Counted from the stretch's first letter, positions 50,426 through 59,030 are shown. The stretch is DNA of 64,000 nt from an uncultured Flavobacteriaceae bacterium (GCA_947494695.1 CANLWB010000005.1:1-64000), one strand, 5' to 3'. Numbers and translations are program-made. The notes: generated by a model from the letters alone, not told the origin.

Positions 50426-50993
50426 TTTCCAATTGGTTTAATTCTTCCCGTGTATTTACATTCATTGTCGTGTTATAATCATTAAAAGACAGCGCAATGC
50501 TTTCGACACGACACTGACTAACGGCTACTCGCAAACGTCTTTCTCCTTCTTTCAATAAATTGTGAAATAGTGGGTAACATTGTTTTTTATAAAGCGCTAT
50601 TAAAGGCATTGTTTTACCATGGCTTTCTATTTGAATAATATCAAGGTCATCATTAGGATTCACAATTAGTTTTTCTAAGATCTCGGTTTTAATTAAAGGG
50701 ATATCACAACTTAAAACTAAATTGTAATTCGTTTTTGAAGCCTTGAGTCCAGAACAAATTCCAGCAATGGGACCGGCGTCTTTAATAATATCTGTAACTC
50801 TATTATACCCCAGGACATCGTAAGCTGAGTGATCGGATATTATGATAATTTCAGATACCAATGGCTTTATCGCGTCTATACTATATTGAACAAAAGACTT
50901 GTCGTTTAATGTTAAAAAACCTTTATCCGTTCCCATGCGGGAGCTTTTACCTCCTGCCAAAATAATACCTGTTATGTCTTTTTTGTCTATCAT
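50409..50993 (-). CDS. mobA: Molybdenum cofactor guanylyltransferase
   Basis: A 194-aa nucleotidyltransferase that links GMP to molybdopterin to give the MGD cofactor used by both nitrate reductases in this window. The signature LAGGKSSRMGTDKGFL near 12-27 (GTP phosphate binding) and LSCDIPLIKTE near 93 are present. It begins one base before the TauE-like gene ends and overlaps moaD. Confidence 0.93.
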   Translation of the reverse strand: MIDKKDITGIILAGGKSSRMGTDKGFLTLNDKSFVQYSIDAIKPLVSEIIIISDHSAYDVLGYNRVTDIIKDAGPIAGICSGLKASKTNYNLVLSCDIPLIKTEILEKLIVNPNDDLDIIQIESHGKTMPLIALYKKQCYPLFHNLLKEGERRLRVAVSQCRVESIALSFNDYNTTMNVNTREELNQLENAHNN

Positions 50994-51734
50994 TTAAGTG
51001 AACATTAATTTTGCACAGGCAATCATTAAAACACAGGCCAAAATATGTTGTAAATTCTTGTTGTTGATTTTCTTACTACCATAATAACCACCTAAAACAC
51101 CACCAATTAATGCAATAGCAACCAATAAAAAAGATGCTTTTTCAAGTCGTACGCCGCTGCTGAATTGTCCGATAAGCCCAGATGCCGAATTCACCCAAAT
51201 AAATAGTGCAGAAACTGCTGCAGCCTCTTTCATGTTACCCCAGTGCAATAACAAAATAACGGGCGTTAGTATAATCCCTCCACCAATACCAATAAGTCCG
51301 GAAAAGAAACCAATAATACCACCAATAACTAATCCTTGCCAAAGTTTTACCTGTCGTATAGACTGACTTTCTTTTCCGAAAACGTTTAGCATTTTCAATA
51401 TGGCAAAAATCAATAGAATCGCTAATATCTTTTTATATACAGAAGCGTCTATTTCAATCATGCCACCTACAAAAGCCAAGGGGATAGAAGACAAAGCAAA
51501 CGAAAAGAATAACTGCTTGTTAAAGAACCCTTCTTTATAATAATAGTAAAACGAGATACCAGCAACAAACAAGTTTAACAATAGGGCAGTAGGTTTCATG
51601 CTTTCGGGAGCAAAAGAAAACAATGCCATAAGTGCTAAATATCCGCTGGCACCGCCATGACCCACGCTAGAATACAGAAACGATACAATCGGAAGTATAA
51701 TTAAGAAGAGGTATATGTTTTCTGTTTGTAGCAT
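50994..51734 (-). CDS. TauE/SafE-family membrane transporter
   Basis: A 246-aa inner-membrane protein with about eight transmembrane helices and the family's two Gly-rich repeats: SSVGHGGASGYLALMALF near 23 and GFFSGLIGIGGGIILTPVIL near 140. The family exports or imports sulfite, sulfoacetate and other sulfur anions, and some members are of unknown substrate. Here it is directly coupled to mobA. No modABC molybdate transporter is visible in the window, so an oxyanion role linked to Moco supply is possible but speculative. Its upstream region contains the tandem array at 51897. Confidence 0.87.
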   Translation of the reverse strand: MLQTENIYLFLIILPIVSFLYSSVGHGGASGYLALMALFSFAPESMKPTALLLNLFVAGISFYYYYKEGFFNKQLFFSFALSSIPLAFVGGMIEIDASVYKKILAILLIFAILKMLNVFGKESQSIRQVKLWQGLVIGGIIGFFSGLIGIGGGIILTPVILLLHWGNMKEAAAVSALFIWVNSASGLIGQFSSGVRLEKASFLLVAIALIGGVLGGYYGSKKINNKNLQHILACVLMIACAKLMFT

Positions 51735-51896
51735 TGGTGGTCTATTGTTGTTAAGCTATTAGGTTATCGAGTTATTGGTATTTCTCATTCGGTTATTTTT
51801 TATTGTTTTTCTGTTATTGGATATTCGTTGCATATAATTCAAAAATTTCGGGTGTTCGTTTACACCTGTCAGGTTTGATTTTAGTTTTTTAAATTT

Positions 51897-52042
51897 CTCT
51901 ATACTCTATACTCTATACTCTATACTCTATACTCTATACTCTATACTCTATACTCTATACTCTATACTTTATACTTTATACTCTATACTTTATACTTTAT
52001 ACTCTATACTTTATACTTTATACTCTATACTTTATACTCTAT
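51897..52042. repeat. Tandem array of a 7-bp unit, about 21 copies
   Basis: The unit is CTCTATA (A) or CTTTATA (B). The order is ten A, then B-B-A three times, then B and a final partial A, so a 21-bp higher-order unit has arisen inside the array. It fills most of the space between the TauE-like gene start (51734) and the modE-like stop (52060), where the promoter of the mobA-tauE unit would lie on the minus strand. Copy-number change by slippage could alter promoter spacing. Confidence 0.92.
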
Positions 52043-52059
52043 TAATCACTTGAAATGTC

Positions 52060-52398
52060 CTATAAAGATTCAATCTTCATTAGTTGCTCATCTAAAAAGG
52101 CCCAACAGTTTTTGTTAATCTCATCAAAAGCATTAATTAATGATTGTCCATATTTGGTGAGTTGTGCGCCACCACCACCTTTACCACCAATACTATTAAT
52201 GGTAACCGGTTTTTTTGCGGACTTGTTTACAGAATCTAATAGTTGCCATGCCTTTTTATAAGATATATTAAGCGATTTTGCTGCCTTAGAAAGCGAGCCG
52301 GTTTTATGAATGGCTTTTAATAAATGCACACGCCCCTCTCCCAGAAGTACATTGTTTTCAGATTCAATCCAAATTCTACTTTTTATCTTGTATCCCAT
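52060..52398 (-). CDS. ModE-like winged-helix regulator lacking a molybdate-binding domain
   Basis: A 112-aa protein matching the N-terminal DNA-binding domain of ModE: GEGRVHLLKAIHKTGSLSKAA near 20-40, then AKSLNISYKKAWQLLDSVNK, and the Gly-rich wing IGGKGGGGAQLTKYG near 70-85. It lacks the C-terminal MOP domains that bind molybdate, so it either senses something else or depends on another protein. It lies 9 bp downstream of moeA. Control of Mo-cofactor or molybdoenzyme genes is the usual role of the family. Confidence 0.88.
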   Translation of the reverse strand: MGYKIKSRIWIESENNVLLGEGRVHLLKAIHKTGSLSKAAKSLNISYKKAWQLLDSVNKSAKKPVTINSIGGKGGGGAQLTKYGQSLINAFDEINKNCWAFLDEQLMKIESL

Positions 52399-52407
52399 AA
52401 TTGTTGT

Positions 52408-53586
52408 TTAATTAGGTAATAAAATAACTTCCAGTGTATCATTCTGTTTAATTTCAGAGACATCTTCTGGTGCAAAAACCAGGGCATTCGAAACAGCAAA
52501 CGTTTGTAACATGGAAGAGTTTTGTCCTTCTAATAGGTCTACCTCACCATCGTTATATATGGCCTTTAAAAATTGCGGACGATCTCCTTTTTTTACGAAT
52601 TTTGAATTTGATTTGGCCTCAATTCGAGGTAATTCAATGCTATTTTTATTAAGCATTTTTTGTAGTGCTACAAATACGTAAACATAAAAACAAGTTAGAG
52701 CGGCCGCAGGGTTTCCTGGTAATGCAAATATGGACGTGTTTTCCTTTTTTCCGAAGAATAAAGGCTTCCCAGGTTTCTGTTTTACCTTGTAAAAGACTTC
52801 TTCGACCTTTAATTCGTTAAGAGCTTTCCCCACAAAATCGTAATCACCAACCGAAATACCACCAGTTACAATAACCATATCATTAGTGTTGATAACGGTT
52901 TCAAGTTTTGTTTTTGTTTTTTCATAGTCATCTTCTACTTTATGAATACTAACATCATAAAACTTCAGATTATATAAGGCATTTAAGAGCATTTTTGAAT
53001 TGCTCTCATATATTTTTCCATAAGTCAGAGGAGTTCCGGGTTCAATGAGTTCATTACCTGTAGTCATTAAAGCTATGGACGGTTTTTTATACACTGGGGC
53101 TTCGGTGATTCCTAAGGAGGTTAGATAACCAATGGCTGCCGGTGTTAATTTGGTGCCTTTCTTTAGGGCTAGTTCACCTGTTTTAACTTGTTCTCCCATA
53201 GGACGAATGTTAAGGCCAGTGGTTAGTCCGCTTTCAATAACAATATGAGTATCACTAACAATGACCTTCTCCTGCATCATAACAGCGTTGGCCGTTTCGG
53301 GAACCGGGGCTCCTGTAAATATTCTTGCGGCATCTCCTGGTTTTAAGGTAAGCTCATGATCATCACCCGCTTTCACTTCACCGACTAAGGCATACGATGA
53401 TTCATTATGCAAACAAACAGCATAGCCATCCATAGCCGACTGCCTAAAAGGAGGCATGTGTATAGGGGAGGCGATGTCTTGAGATAAATAATATCCACCA
53501 CAGCGTTCCAGAGGTTTTATCTCTTCTTTTAAAAGGGGGGAAACATTGTTTTTAACTGCATGTATAGCATGCTTAATAGATATCAT
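52408..53586 (-). CDS. moeA: Molybdopterin molybdenumtransferase
   Basis: A 392-aa enzyme that inserts molybdate into adenylated molybdopterin. The family blocks are clear: PPFRQSAMDGYAV near 45, GDAARIFTGAPVPETANAV near 83, TGNELIEPG near 175, VTGGISVGDYDFV near 240 and GKPLFFGKK...FALPGNPAA near 275. It is the first gene of the modE-containing unit and is divergent from napD; the shared 201-bp region carries FNR-like boxes and a good moeA promoter. Confidence 0.95.
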   Translation of the reverse strand: MISIKHAIHAVKNNVSPLLKEEIKPLERCGGYYLSQDIASPIHMPPFRQSAMDGYAVCLHNESSYALVGEVKAGDDHELTLKPGDAARIFTGAPVPETANAVMMQEKVIVSDTHIVIESGLTTGLNIRPMGEQVKTGELALKKGTKLTPAAIGYLTSLGITEAPVYKKPSIALMTTGNELIEPGTPLTYGKIYESNSKMLLNALYNLKFYDVSIHKVEDDYEKTKTKLETVINTNDMVIVTGGISVGDYDFVGKALNELKVEEVFYKVKQKPGKPLFFGKKENTSIFALPGNPAAALTCFYVYVFVALQKMLNKNSIELPRIEAKSNSKFVKKGDRPQFLKAIYNDGEVDLLEGQNSSMLQTFAVSNALVFAPEDVSEIKQNDTLEVILLPN

Positions 53587-53609
53587 ATAAAATGGTCGTT
53601 ATGTCTGTG

Positions 53610-53639
53610 CAAATATAACGATTCTGTTTTTTATTCAAA
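53610..53639 (-). promoter_or_regulatory. moeA promoter
   Basis: On the minus strand TATATTTG (53617-53610) fits the -7 consensus and TTTG (53639-53636) the -33 element, with 18 bp between. The moeA ATG begins 24 bp after the -7 box. Confidence 0.6.
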
Positions 53640-53641
53640 TA

Positions 53642-53731
53642 TGATTTATATCAGTTTTTTTCCTGCCAAAACGCAGCTTATTTAGATTAAGTTTAAATTA
53701 CTGAGCCACAGTATTCATATGATAATTGTCA
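53642..53731 (+). promoter_or_regulatory. Two FNR-like boxes and a -7-like element upstream of napD
   Basis: TGATTTATATCA (53642-53653) has both FNR half-sites TGAT and ATCA with the correct 4-bp spacer. TAAGTTTA (53688-53695) is a near -7 element 40.5 bp from its centre, the same distance as at 24780. A second box TGATAATTGTCA is at 53720-53731. Both boxes continue with GTTT, like the one before nrfH, suggesting one extended recognition sequence. The first box also abuts the moeA -33 element. Confidence 0.55.
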
Positions 53732-53787
53732 GTTTTTATCTTTTTCAATTAAGATATTTTTATCCTATTAAAAAATAAACGCATGTT

Positions 53788-54027
53788 ATGCCAGTCAAAA
53801 GTTACTTAGCACATCCCGAAGAAGGTCAAAAAGAGGACCTTATAAAAGCCTTGTCTAAAATTGACCACTGTGATATTATTCCCGCAAAGAATAAAGACCT
53901 ACTTATTGTAGTAACTGATACAGATAATAAAACTGACGACGAAAAAGTAAAAGCATCCATCGAAGCCATAGAGAGTTTAAAATTACTGGCCATGGTTTCC
54001 GGCTTTAATACACCCAAAAACAAATGA
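53788..54027 (+). CDS. napD: NapD-like chaperone for the periplasmic nitrate reductase
   Basis: A 79-aa ferredoxin-fold protein. NapD binds the Tat signal peptide of NapA and delays export until the cofactor is inserted. The sequence fits in size and strand pattern (YLAHPEEGQKEDLIKALSKI, KNKDLLIVVTDTD, LKLLAMVSGF), and its stop overlaps the napA start by four bases (ATGA). Identity is divergent, so position weighs strongly in this call. Confidence 0.8.
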   Translation: MPVKSYLAHPEEGQKEDLIKALSKIDHCDIIPAKNKDLLIVVTDTDNKTDDEKVKASIEAIESLKLLAMVSGFNTPKNK

Positions 54028-56357
54028 GTATGCAAAATTCTTTAACAAGCAGAAGAAAATTTTTAAAAAAAATGGCAGCAGCGGCAGCAATGACAGCTGC
54101 AGCCTCTATGTTTCCCGGAATTATATTTGCATCAGAACAAGATGCCAACGTCCCTAAGGGAGGCAATTTGGATTGGAAAAAAGGCCCTTGTCGTTTTTGC
54201 GGAGTAGGATGTGGAATACTTGTAGGTATTGATAAAGGGAAAGCAGTAGCCGTAAAAGGAGATCCTAATAGTTCGGTGAACAAAGGGCTGCTTTGTGTGA
54301 AAGGATACCATCAAATTATGTGTACCCAGGCAAAAGATAGATTAACACATGCTTTAGTTAAGAAAAACGGAAGGTATGTACAGACACCCATTGATGAGGC
54401 TTTAGATCTTGTTGCCAATAAAATGAAGGAAACCATGGAAAAGCATGGTAAAGATTCCGTGGCCATGTATACTTCGGGGCAATCTACAATTCCAGAAGGT
54501 TATGTGGCTTCCAAACTCATGAAAGGTGCCATTGGAACCAATAACCTGGATTGTAATGCACGTCTTTGTATGGCAAGTGCTGTTGCAGGGTTTTTAACCA
54601 CATTTGGAGCAGACGAACCCATGGGGTGCTATGAAGATATAGATCATGCCGACTATTTTATCACCTGGGGAAATAATATGGCAGAAATGCATCCAGTATT
54701 ATTCTCTAGAATGTTAGAACAAAAAAATAGAAGAGGTGCTAAAATTATAGATTTCGCTACCAGAACTACACGCTCCAGCACAGCATCGAATACATCCATT
54801 TTATTCGAACCACAAACAGACTTGGCCGTTGCCAATGCCATTTGTTATGAGATTATTAAAAATGGTTGGGTAAACAAATCGTTTATAGAAAACCATGTAA
54901 ACTTTAGTAAAGGGATCACTAATATGGGATATGGCTTAGAGGACAACTATAAGTTTAAAGATAAGCCAACCAAAATAAATTTTGAAGCCTATAAAAAATT
55001 TCTAGAGGATTATACACCAGAGCAGGTGGCTAAATATTCGAAAGTTTCCGTTAAAGATATTAAGTATTTGGCAGCCATTTATGGAGACCCTAATAAAAAA
55101 GTGGTCTCTTACTGGTGTATGGGAATGAATCAACATACCAGAGGAACCTGGATGAATAACCTTGTTTATAACATCCATTTGCTTACCGGGAAAATTTCGC
55201 AACCAGGTAATGGGCCATTTTCATTAACTGGTCAGCCGTCCGCGTGCGGCACAGCCAGAGAAGTTGGAACGTTTACTCATAAGCTTCCTAAAGGGGTCGT
55301 AATGAATGAGAAGCATCGACGTCTAGCGGCGAAAATCTGGAACGTACCTTACGAAAGAATTCCGTCGAAACCAACCTACCATGCCACAGAAATGTTTAGA
55401 GCAGTAGACCGGGGAGATATTAAATTCATTTGGACACAGGTAACCAATCCGTTAGTGTCCTTACCTAAAACAAGCAGATATCGTCCGGGAATGGAGAAGG
55501 ATTCTTGTTTCGTGGTTGTTTCGGATGTATTTCCAACACCAACGTCTGACGTGGCCGATGTGATTCTACCGGCGTCCTGGCATATAGAAAAAAGTGGGTT
55601 GTACGGAAATTCAGAACGCCGAACACAACACTGGGATCAAATGGTTGAGGGACCAGGAGAGACCACTCCAGATGCCTGGATGACTATTGAAGTTGCGAAA
55701 CGCATGGGGTATGGTGATTTATTCCCTTATAGTAAGGAAAATCACGTCGAAGAGATTTATAAAGAATACACACAATTCCATGAAGGTGCGAAACACGGAA
55801 TGGCGCCTTTAGAAGTTCTTAAAAAAGAATCGGGAGCTATTTGGCCCTATGTTAATGGAAAATCAACACAATGGCGATTTAATGCCAAATACGATCCAGC
55901 CTGTAAAAACGGTAAAGATTTTCATTTCTATGGAAAACCCGATGGGAAAGCTGTGATCTGGCAACGTCCTTACGAGCCTGCTCCGGAGATTCCAGATGCA
56001 GAATATCCATTCTGGCTCAATACAGGGCGCGTTATAGAACACTGGCATACGGGGTCAATGACCCGTAGAATTCCGGTGCTTCACAAAGCAGTACCAGAGG
56101 CCTATATAGAGTTTCATCCAGATGATGCCAAAAAGTTAGGAATTAGGAATGGAGAACATATAAAAGTAAGTTCCAGAAGAGGTTCTTGTGTTCTACCAGC
56201 CTCTATTAACGAACGGGGTTTACCAACACGCGGACAGGTTTTTGTGCCTTTCTTTGATGAAAATATGCTCATTAATGATGTCACATTAGATGCTTTCTGT
56301 CCCATTTCTAAAGAGCCAGACTATAAAAAATGTGCTGTTAAAGTAGAAAAAGCTTAG
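54024..56357 (+). CDS. napA: Periplasmic nitrate reductase catalytic subunit
   Basis: A 777-aa Mo-bisMGD enzyme reducing nitrate to nitrite in the periplasm. A twin-arginine signal occupies the first about 35 residues (SRRKFLKKMAAAAAMTAAAS). The [4Fe-4S] cluster is bound by CRFCGVGCGILV near 57 and the Cys of LLCVKGYH. The Mo-ligand Cys is in NARLCMASAVAGF near 180. Length is slightly shorter than the proteobacterial enzyme (about 830 aa). It is followed by napB after 2 bp. It needs Moco from the genes immediately upstream and, with NrfA, drives nitrate ammonification. Confidence 0.95.
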   Translation: MSMQNSLTSRRKFLKKMAAAAAMTAAASMFPGIIFASEQDANVPKGGNLDWKKGPCRFCGVGCGILVGIDKGKAVAVKGDPNSSVNKGLLCVKGYHQIMCTQAKDRLTHALVKKNGRYVQTPIDEALDLVANKMKETMEKHGKDSVAMYTSGQSTIPEGYVASKLMKGAIGTNNLDCNARLCMASAVAGFLTTFGADEPMGCYEDIDHADYFITWGNNMAEMHPVLFSRMLEQKNRRGAKIIDFATRTTRSSTASNTSILFEPQTDLAVANAICYEIIKNGWVNKSFIENHVNFSKGITNMGYGLEDNYKFKDKPTKINFEAYKKFLEDYTPEQVAKYSKVSVKDIKYLAAIYGDPNKKVVSYWCMGMNQHTRGTWMNNLVYNIHLLTGKISQPGNGPFSLTGQPSACGTAREVGTFTHKLPKGVVMNEKHRRLAAKIWNVPYERIPSKPTYHATEMFRAVDRGDIKFIWTQVTNPLVSLPKTSRYRPGMEKDSCFVVVSDVFPTPTSDVADVILPASWHIEKSGLYGNSERRTQHWDQMVEGPGETTPDAWMTIEVAKRMGYGDLFPYSKENHVEEIYKEYTQFHEGAKHGMAPLEVLKKESGAIWPYVNGKSTQWRFNAKYDPACKNGKDFHFYGKPDGKAVIWQRPYEPAPEIPDAEYPFWLNTGRVIEHWHTGSMTRRIPVLHKAVPEAYIEFHPDDAKKLGIRNGEHIKVSSRRGSCVLPASINERGLPTRGQVFVPFFDENMLINDVTLDAFCPISKEPDYKKCAVKVEKA

Positions 56358-56359
56358 CC

Positions 56360-57052
56360 ATGAAAAAAAGACTGGGTATCATATCGTTATTTGTAATGCT
56401 GTTTCTGGCTTTTATAGCTATTTGGAATTATAGTTATCAGCTGGGGCTTGAGGAGGCTTATATCCCAATTGAAGATCAAAACCATCTGTACGCCATTCCA
56501 TCGGAGTCGGGCGTCTTTAGACGCTCTGAACATGCACTGGATTATAGCAACATGCCGGTTGACGAGAATCATCAACGTTCGCTTACAACGTATTACGAGA
56601 ATAGAGCCTACCACGGTGCGCCACCCAGTATTCCCCATCCGGTAAACGAACATCAGAATATGGGAGGCCAAAGCTGCCTGAAGTGTCATGAAAACGGAGG
56701 GTTTGCAGAAAAATTTAATGCGTATGCGCCAGTAACGCCACATCCGGAATTGGTGAATTGTAAACAATGTCATGTAGAGCAAAACACCCAAAGCCTTTTT
56801 AAATCGGGACATTATGCAAGTATTGTAGCTCCTAAGGCAGGTGTGAATCATGCACTTTTAGGAAGTCCACCAATGATTCCTCATCAAATTCAATTGCGTG
56901 AAAACTGCTTGTCGTGTCATGCAGGCCCCAGCGCTCCCATAGAAATTAGAGTATCGCACCCAGAACGGGTTAATTGTAGACAATGTCATGTACCAAACAC
57001 ACAGGAAATGACAGCGGTAGGAACCTTTAAAAGAGCTGGTAATGAAGAATAA
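56360..57052 (+). CDS. napB: NapB-type cytochrome c subunit with four haem motifs from an internal duplication
   Basis: A 230-aa protein anchored or exported by an N-terminal hydrophobic segment (about 5-23). Usual NapB is about 150 aa with two haems. Here there are four CxxCH motifs at 106-110, 134-138, 183-187 and 206-210. They form two tandem NapB-like units, each with PPxIPH (88-93 and 170-175), a first haem, then NCKQCHV or NCRQCHV. The second unit resembles classical NapB most (ends CHVPNTQ). It transfers electrons to NapA; the extra unit could extend the haem wire to the lipoprotein or ferredoxin module. Confidence 0.85.
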   Translation: MKKRLGIISLFVMLFLAFIAIWNYSYQLGLEEAYIPIEDQNHLYAIPSESGVFRRSEHALDYSNMPVDENHQRSLTTYYENRAYHGAPPSIPHPVNEHQNMGGQSCLKCHENGGFAEKFNAYAPVTPHPELVNCKQCHVEQNTQSLFKSGHYASIVAPKAGVNHALLGSPPMIPHQIQLRENCLSCHAGPSAPIEIRVSHPERVNCRQCHVPNTQEMTAVGTFKRAGNEE

Positions 57053-57062
57053 TGTAAATATC

Positions 57063-57671
57063 ATGAGCAAAATAGTTTGTTTTTCTTTTTGCTTGCTCGC
57101 GTGTTTTTCCTGTAAACATCACGAAAATGAATATCACAGTATTACAGATAAAATAGAAGCGGAAAGTAAGAATTATCAAGGGACTTCGATATCCTCTGAA
57201 GCTCATATAGGAGATATAAAAACGATCGAAATTACTGAAGGGGAGCATACCTTTTTAATTCCCGAAAGAAAAAGCCAGATAACATCTTATGCTTGTACCG
57301 AGTGTCATACAAAGTCACTAGAACAGATGCAGACTAAAGATTTTCAACAAGCACATTGGGATGTTAAGCTAGATCATGCGAATTCAAATACAATGAATTG
57401 TCTCACTTGTCATAATGGTTCAAACATGGATCACTTAACGAGTCTAACTGATCAGTCTATCGATTTTAATAGTAGCTATAATTTATGTAGTCAATGCCAT
57501 ACCACGCAATTTGAAGATTGGAAGGGCGGTGCTCATGGTAAGCGTATTGGGGGGTGGGCTCCACCTAGAGCTTCAATGACCTGTGTAAACTGTCATAATC
57601 CGCATAAGCCACATTTTGAATCGAGATGGCCGGCGCGCTTTAATACTCAAAAGGTAAAAGAGAGAGAATAA
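57063..57671 (+). CDS. Multihaem c-type cytochrome, predicted lipoprotein, Nap-associated
   Basis: A 202-aa protein. The N-terminus SKIVCFSFCLLACFSCKHH is a signal peptide with candidate lipobox cysteines. Four haem motifs follow: CTECH, CLTCH, CSQCH and CVNCH, spread over about residues 80-185, with extra His residues that may serve as distal ligands. It is most like NrfB/cytochrome c3-type electron carriers. Position between napB and the ferredoxin suggests it hands electrons from the quinol-oxidising module to NapB. The start is taken at ATG 57063; an ATG at 57042 overlaps napB by 11 bp. Confidence 0.8.
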   Translation: MSKIVCFSFCLLACFSCKHHENEYHSITDKIEAESKNYQGTSISSEAHIGDIKTIEITEGEHTFLIPERKSQITSYACTECHTKSLEQMQTKDFQQAHWDVKLDHANSNTMNCLTCHNGSNMDHLTSLTDQSIDFNSSYNLCSQCHTTQFEDWKGGAHGKRIGGWAPPRASMTCVNCHNPHKPHFESRWPARFNTQKVKERE

Positions 57672-57702
57672 TAAACACCATTTATGGATAATAATATTAG
57701 GT

Positions 57703-58830
57703 ATGAGTGATAGTAACAACAAATGGTTTTCATTAAATATAGGACGAAAAGACCGCGAAGCCTCAAAATCTTGCAGTTGTGGCAAAACTTCAGGGGGGTG
57801 TGGAGGTTCGTCGAATGCTCATCATATAACCGAAGACGAATTTACAGAAGCTGCGATTCATGCTTCTATTGGAGAAGAAAGAACCAAAGATGGGTTCGAA
57901 CAGGTGTTCGATGTTAAAATGGACAGACGATCTGCGTTTAAGAAGTTAACAGCCAGTTTATTAATTGGAGCAGGGGCGGTGAGTACATCTTGTAGTGTGA
58001 TAAGTGGTGATGAAAGTAAAGAAAAAGCACAAATAGATTGGGAAGAACAATTCAAAGGCAATTACAAATTAATGACCGATGATGAAAAGAAGGCTACTGT
58101 AGACCGATTGGTGCGGTCGTATCAATTAAGGACGGGCAAAACGATTAGTATGTCTTCTAAAAATGCAGAAGACAATGTATTGTTTGGTTATGCCTTTAAT
58201 ATTTCGAAGTGCCAGGGGTATATGGATTGTGTGAATGCTTGTGTGGAAGAAAACAATCAGGATAGAGATTCGCAAATGCAATACATCCGAATTCATGAAA
58301 TGAAGGATGGTAAAGGCTTTAATTTTAATGAAGCAGACGATAATTATTATCACGAAGTGCCAGCAGAAGGACATTTTTACATGGGAACGCAGTGCTTTCA
58401 TTGTGACAACCCACCTTGTACAGAAGTATGCCCGGTACAGGCAACCTGGAGGGAGGATGACGGATTGGTTGTTGTAGATTACGATTGGTGTGTAGGGTGT
58501 AGGTACTGTATGGCAGCTTGTCCTTATGATGGTAGGCGCTTTAACTGGAGTAAACCGGAGGTTCCCGAGGCAGAGATTAACAAGAATCAGCATTATCTGG
58601 GGAATCGTATGCGTAAAAAGGGTGTGATGGAAAAATGTACGTTTTGTGTACAGCGATCCAGAGCTGGCAAAAACCCGGCCTGTGTTGAAGCCTGTCCAAC
58701 AGGAGCGCGTATTTTCGGAAACCTGTTAGACCCCGATAGTACCATTAGATGGGTTCTGGAAAACAAGAAAGTATTTAGGCTAAAAGAAGATTTAGGGACG
58801 GAACCCAAGTTCTGGTACTTTATGGATTAA
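57703..58830 (+). CDS. Four-cluster ferredoxin subunit (PsrB/NrfC/ActB-like) with internal Tat motif
   Basis: A 375-aa iron-sulfur electron-transfer subunit. After a Cys-rich N-terminal stretch (CSCGKTSGGCGG at 24-35), a twin-arginine motif DRRSAFKK at 74-81 precedes a hydrophobic segment ending in Cys97. Cluster motifs follow: CQGYMDCVNAC at 170-180, CFHCDNPPCTEVCP, CVGCRYCMAACP and CTFCVQR...CVEACP. In the first, the usual second Cys is Tyr173, so one cluster may be [3Fe-4S] or differently ligated; the other three are complete. With the NrfD protein encoded next it would form a quinol:cytochrome oxidoreductase module feeding Nap and perhaps Nrf. Confidence 0.85.
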   Translation: MSDSNNKWFSLNIGRKDREASKSCSCGKTSGGCGGSSNAHHITEDEFTEAAIHASIGEERTKDGFEQVFDVKMDRRSAFKKLTASLLIGAGAVSTSCSVISGDESKEKAQIDWEEQFKGNYKLMTDDEKKATVDRLVRSYQLRTGKTISMSSKNAEDNVLFGYAFNISKCQGYMDCVNACVEENNQDRDSQMQYIRIHEMKDGKGFNFNEADDNYYHEVPAEGHFYMGTQCFHCDNPPCTEVCPVQATWREDDGLVVVDYDWCVGCRYCMAACPYDGRRFNWSKPEVPEAEINKNQHYLGNRMRKKGVMEKCTFCVQRSRAGKNPACVEACPTGARIFGNLLDPDSTIRWVLENKKVFRLKEDLGTEPKFWYFMD

Positions 58831-59000
58831 GCTAAGAAATAAGATATGGTTCTGTTCGAGATCTGAGATCAAAAAAATAATCAAGTGGGCAAAACGACAT
58901 CATGATTGGTCATGGTCGTAGGCAGGTAATCTTTTTATAAAGAAATGATCAATAGCATAACATGACATTAAGGGCATAAGTGATCATATAAACAAGGCTT

Positions 59001-59030
59001 GTCATTCCTGTAGAGACAGGAATCCACTCC
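59001..59030. repeat. REP-like palindrome between the ferredoxin and nrfD genes
   Basis: GTCATTCCTGTAGAGACAGG continues as AATCCACTCC. ATTCCTGT (59004-59011) and ACAGGAAT (59016-59023) form a perfect stem with a 4-nt loop. It is related to the repeats at 1-316 and sits in a 281-bp gap that otherwise shows no gene or clear promoter. Confidence 0.6.

Noticed and set aside
51897-52042. CRISPR-like array
   Set aside because: The units are 7 bp with no spacers; it is a simple tandem repeat, and no cas gene is present.
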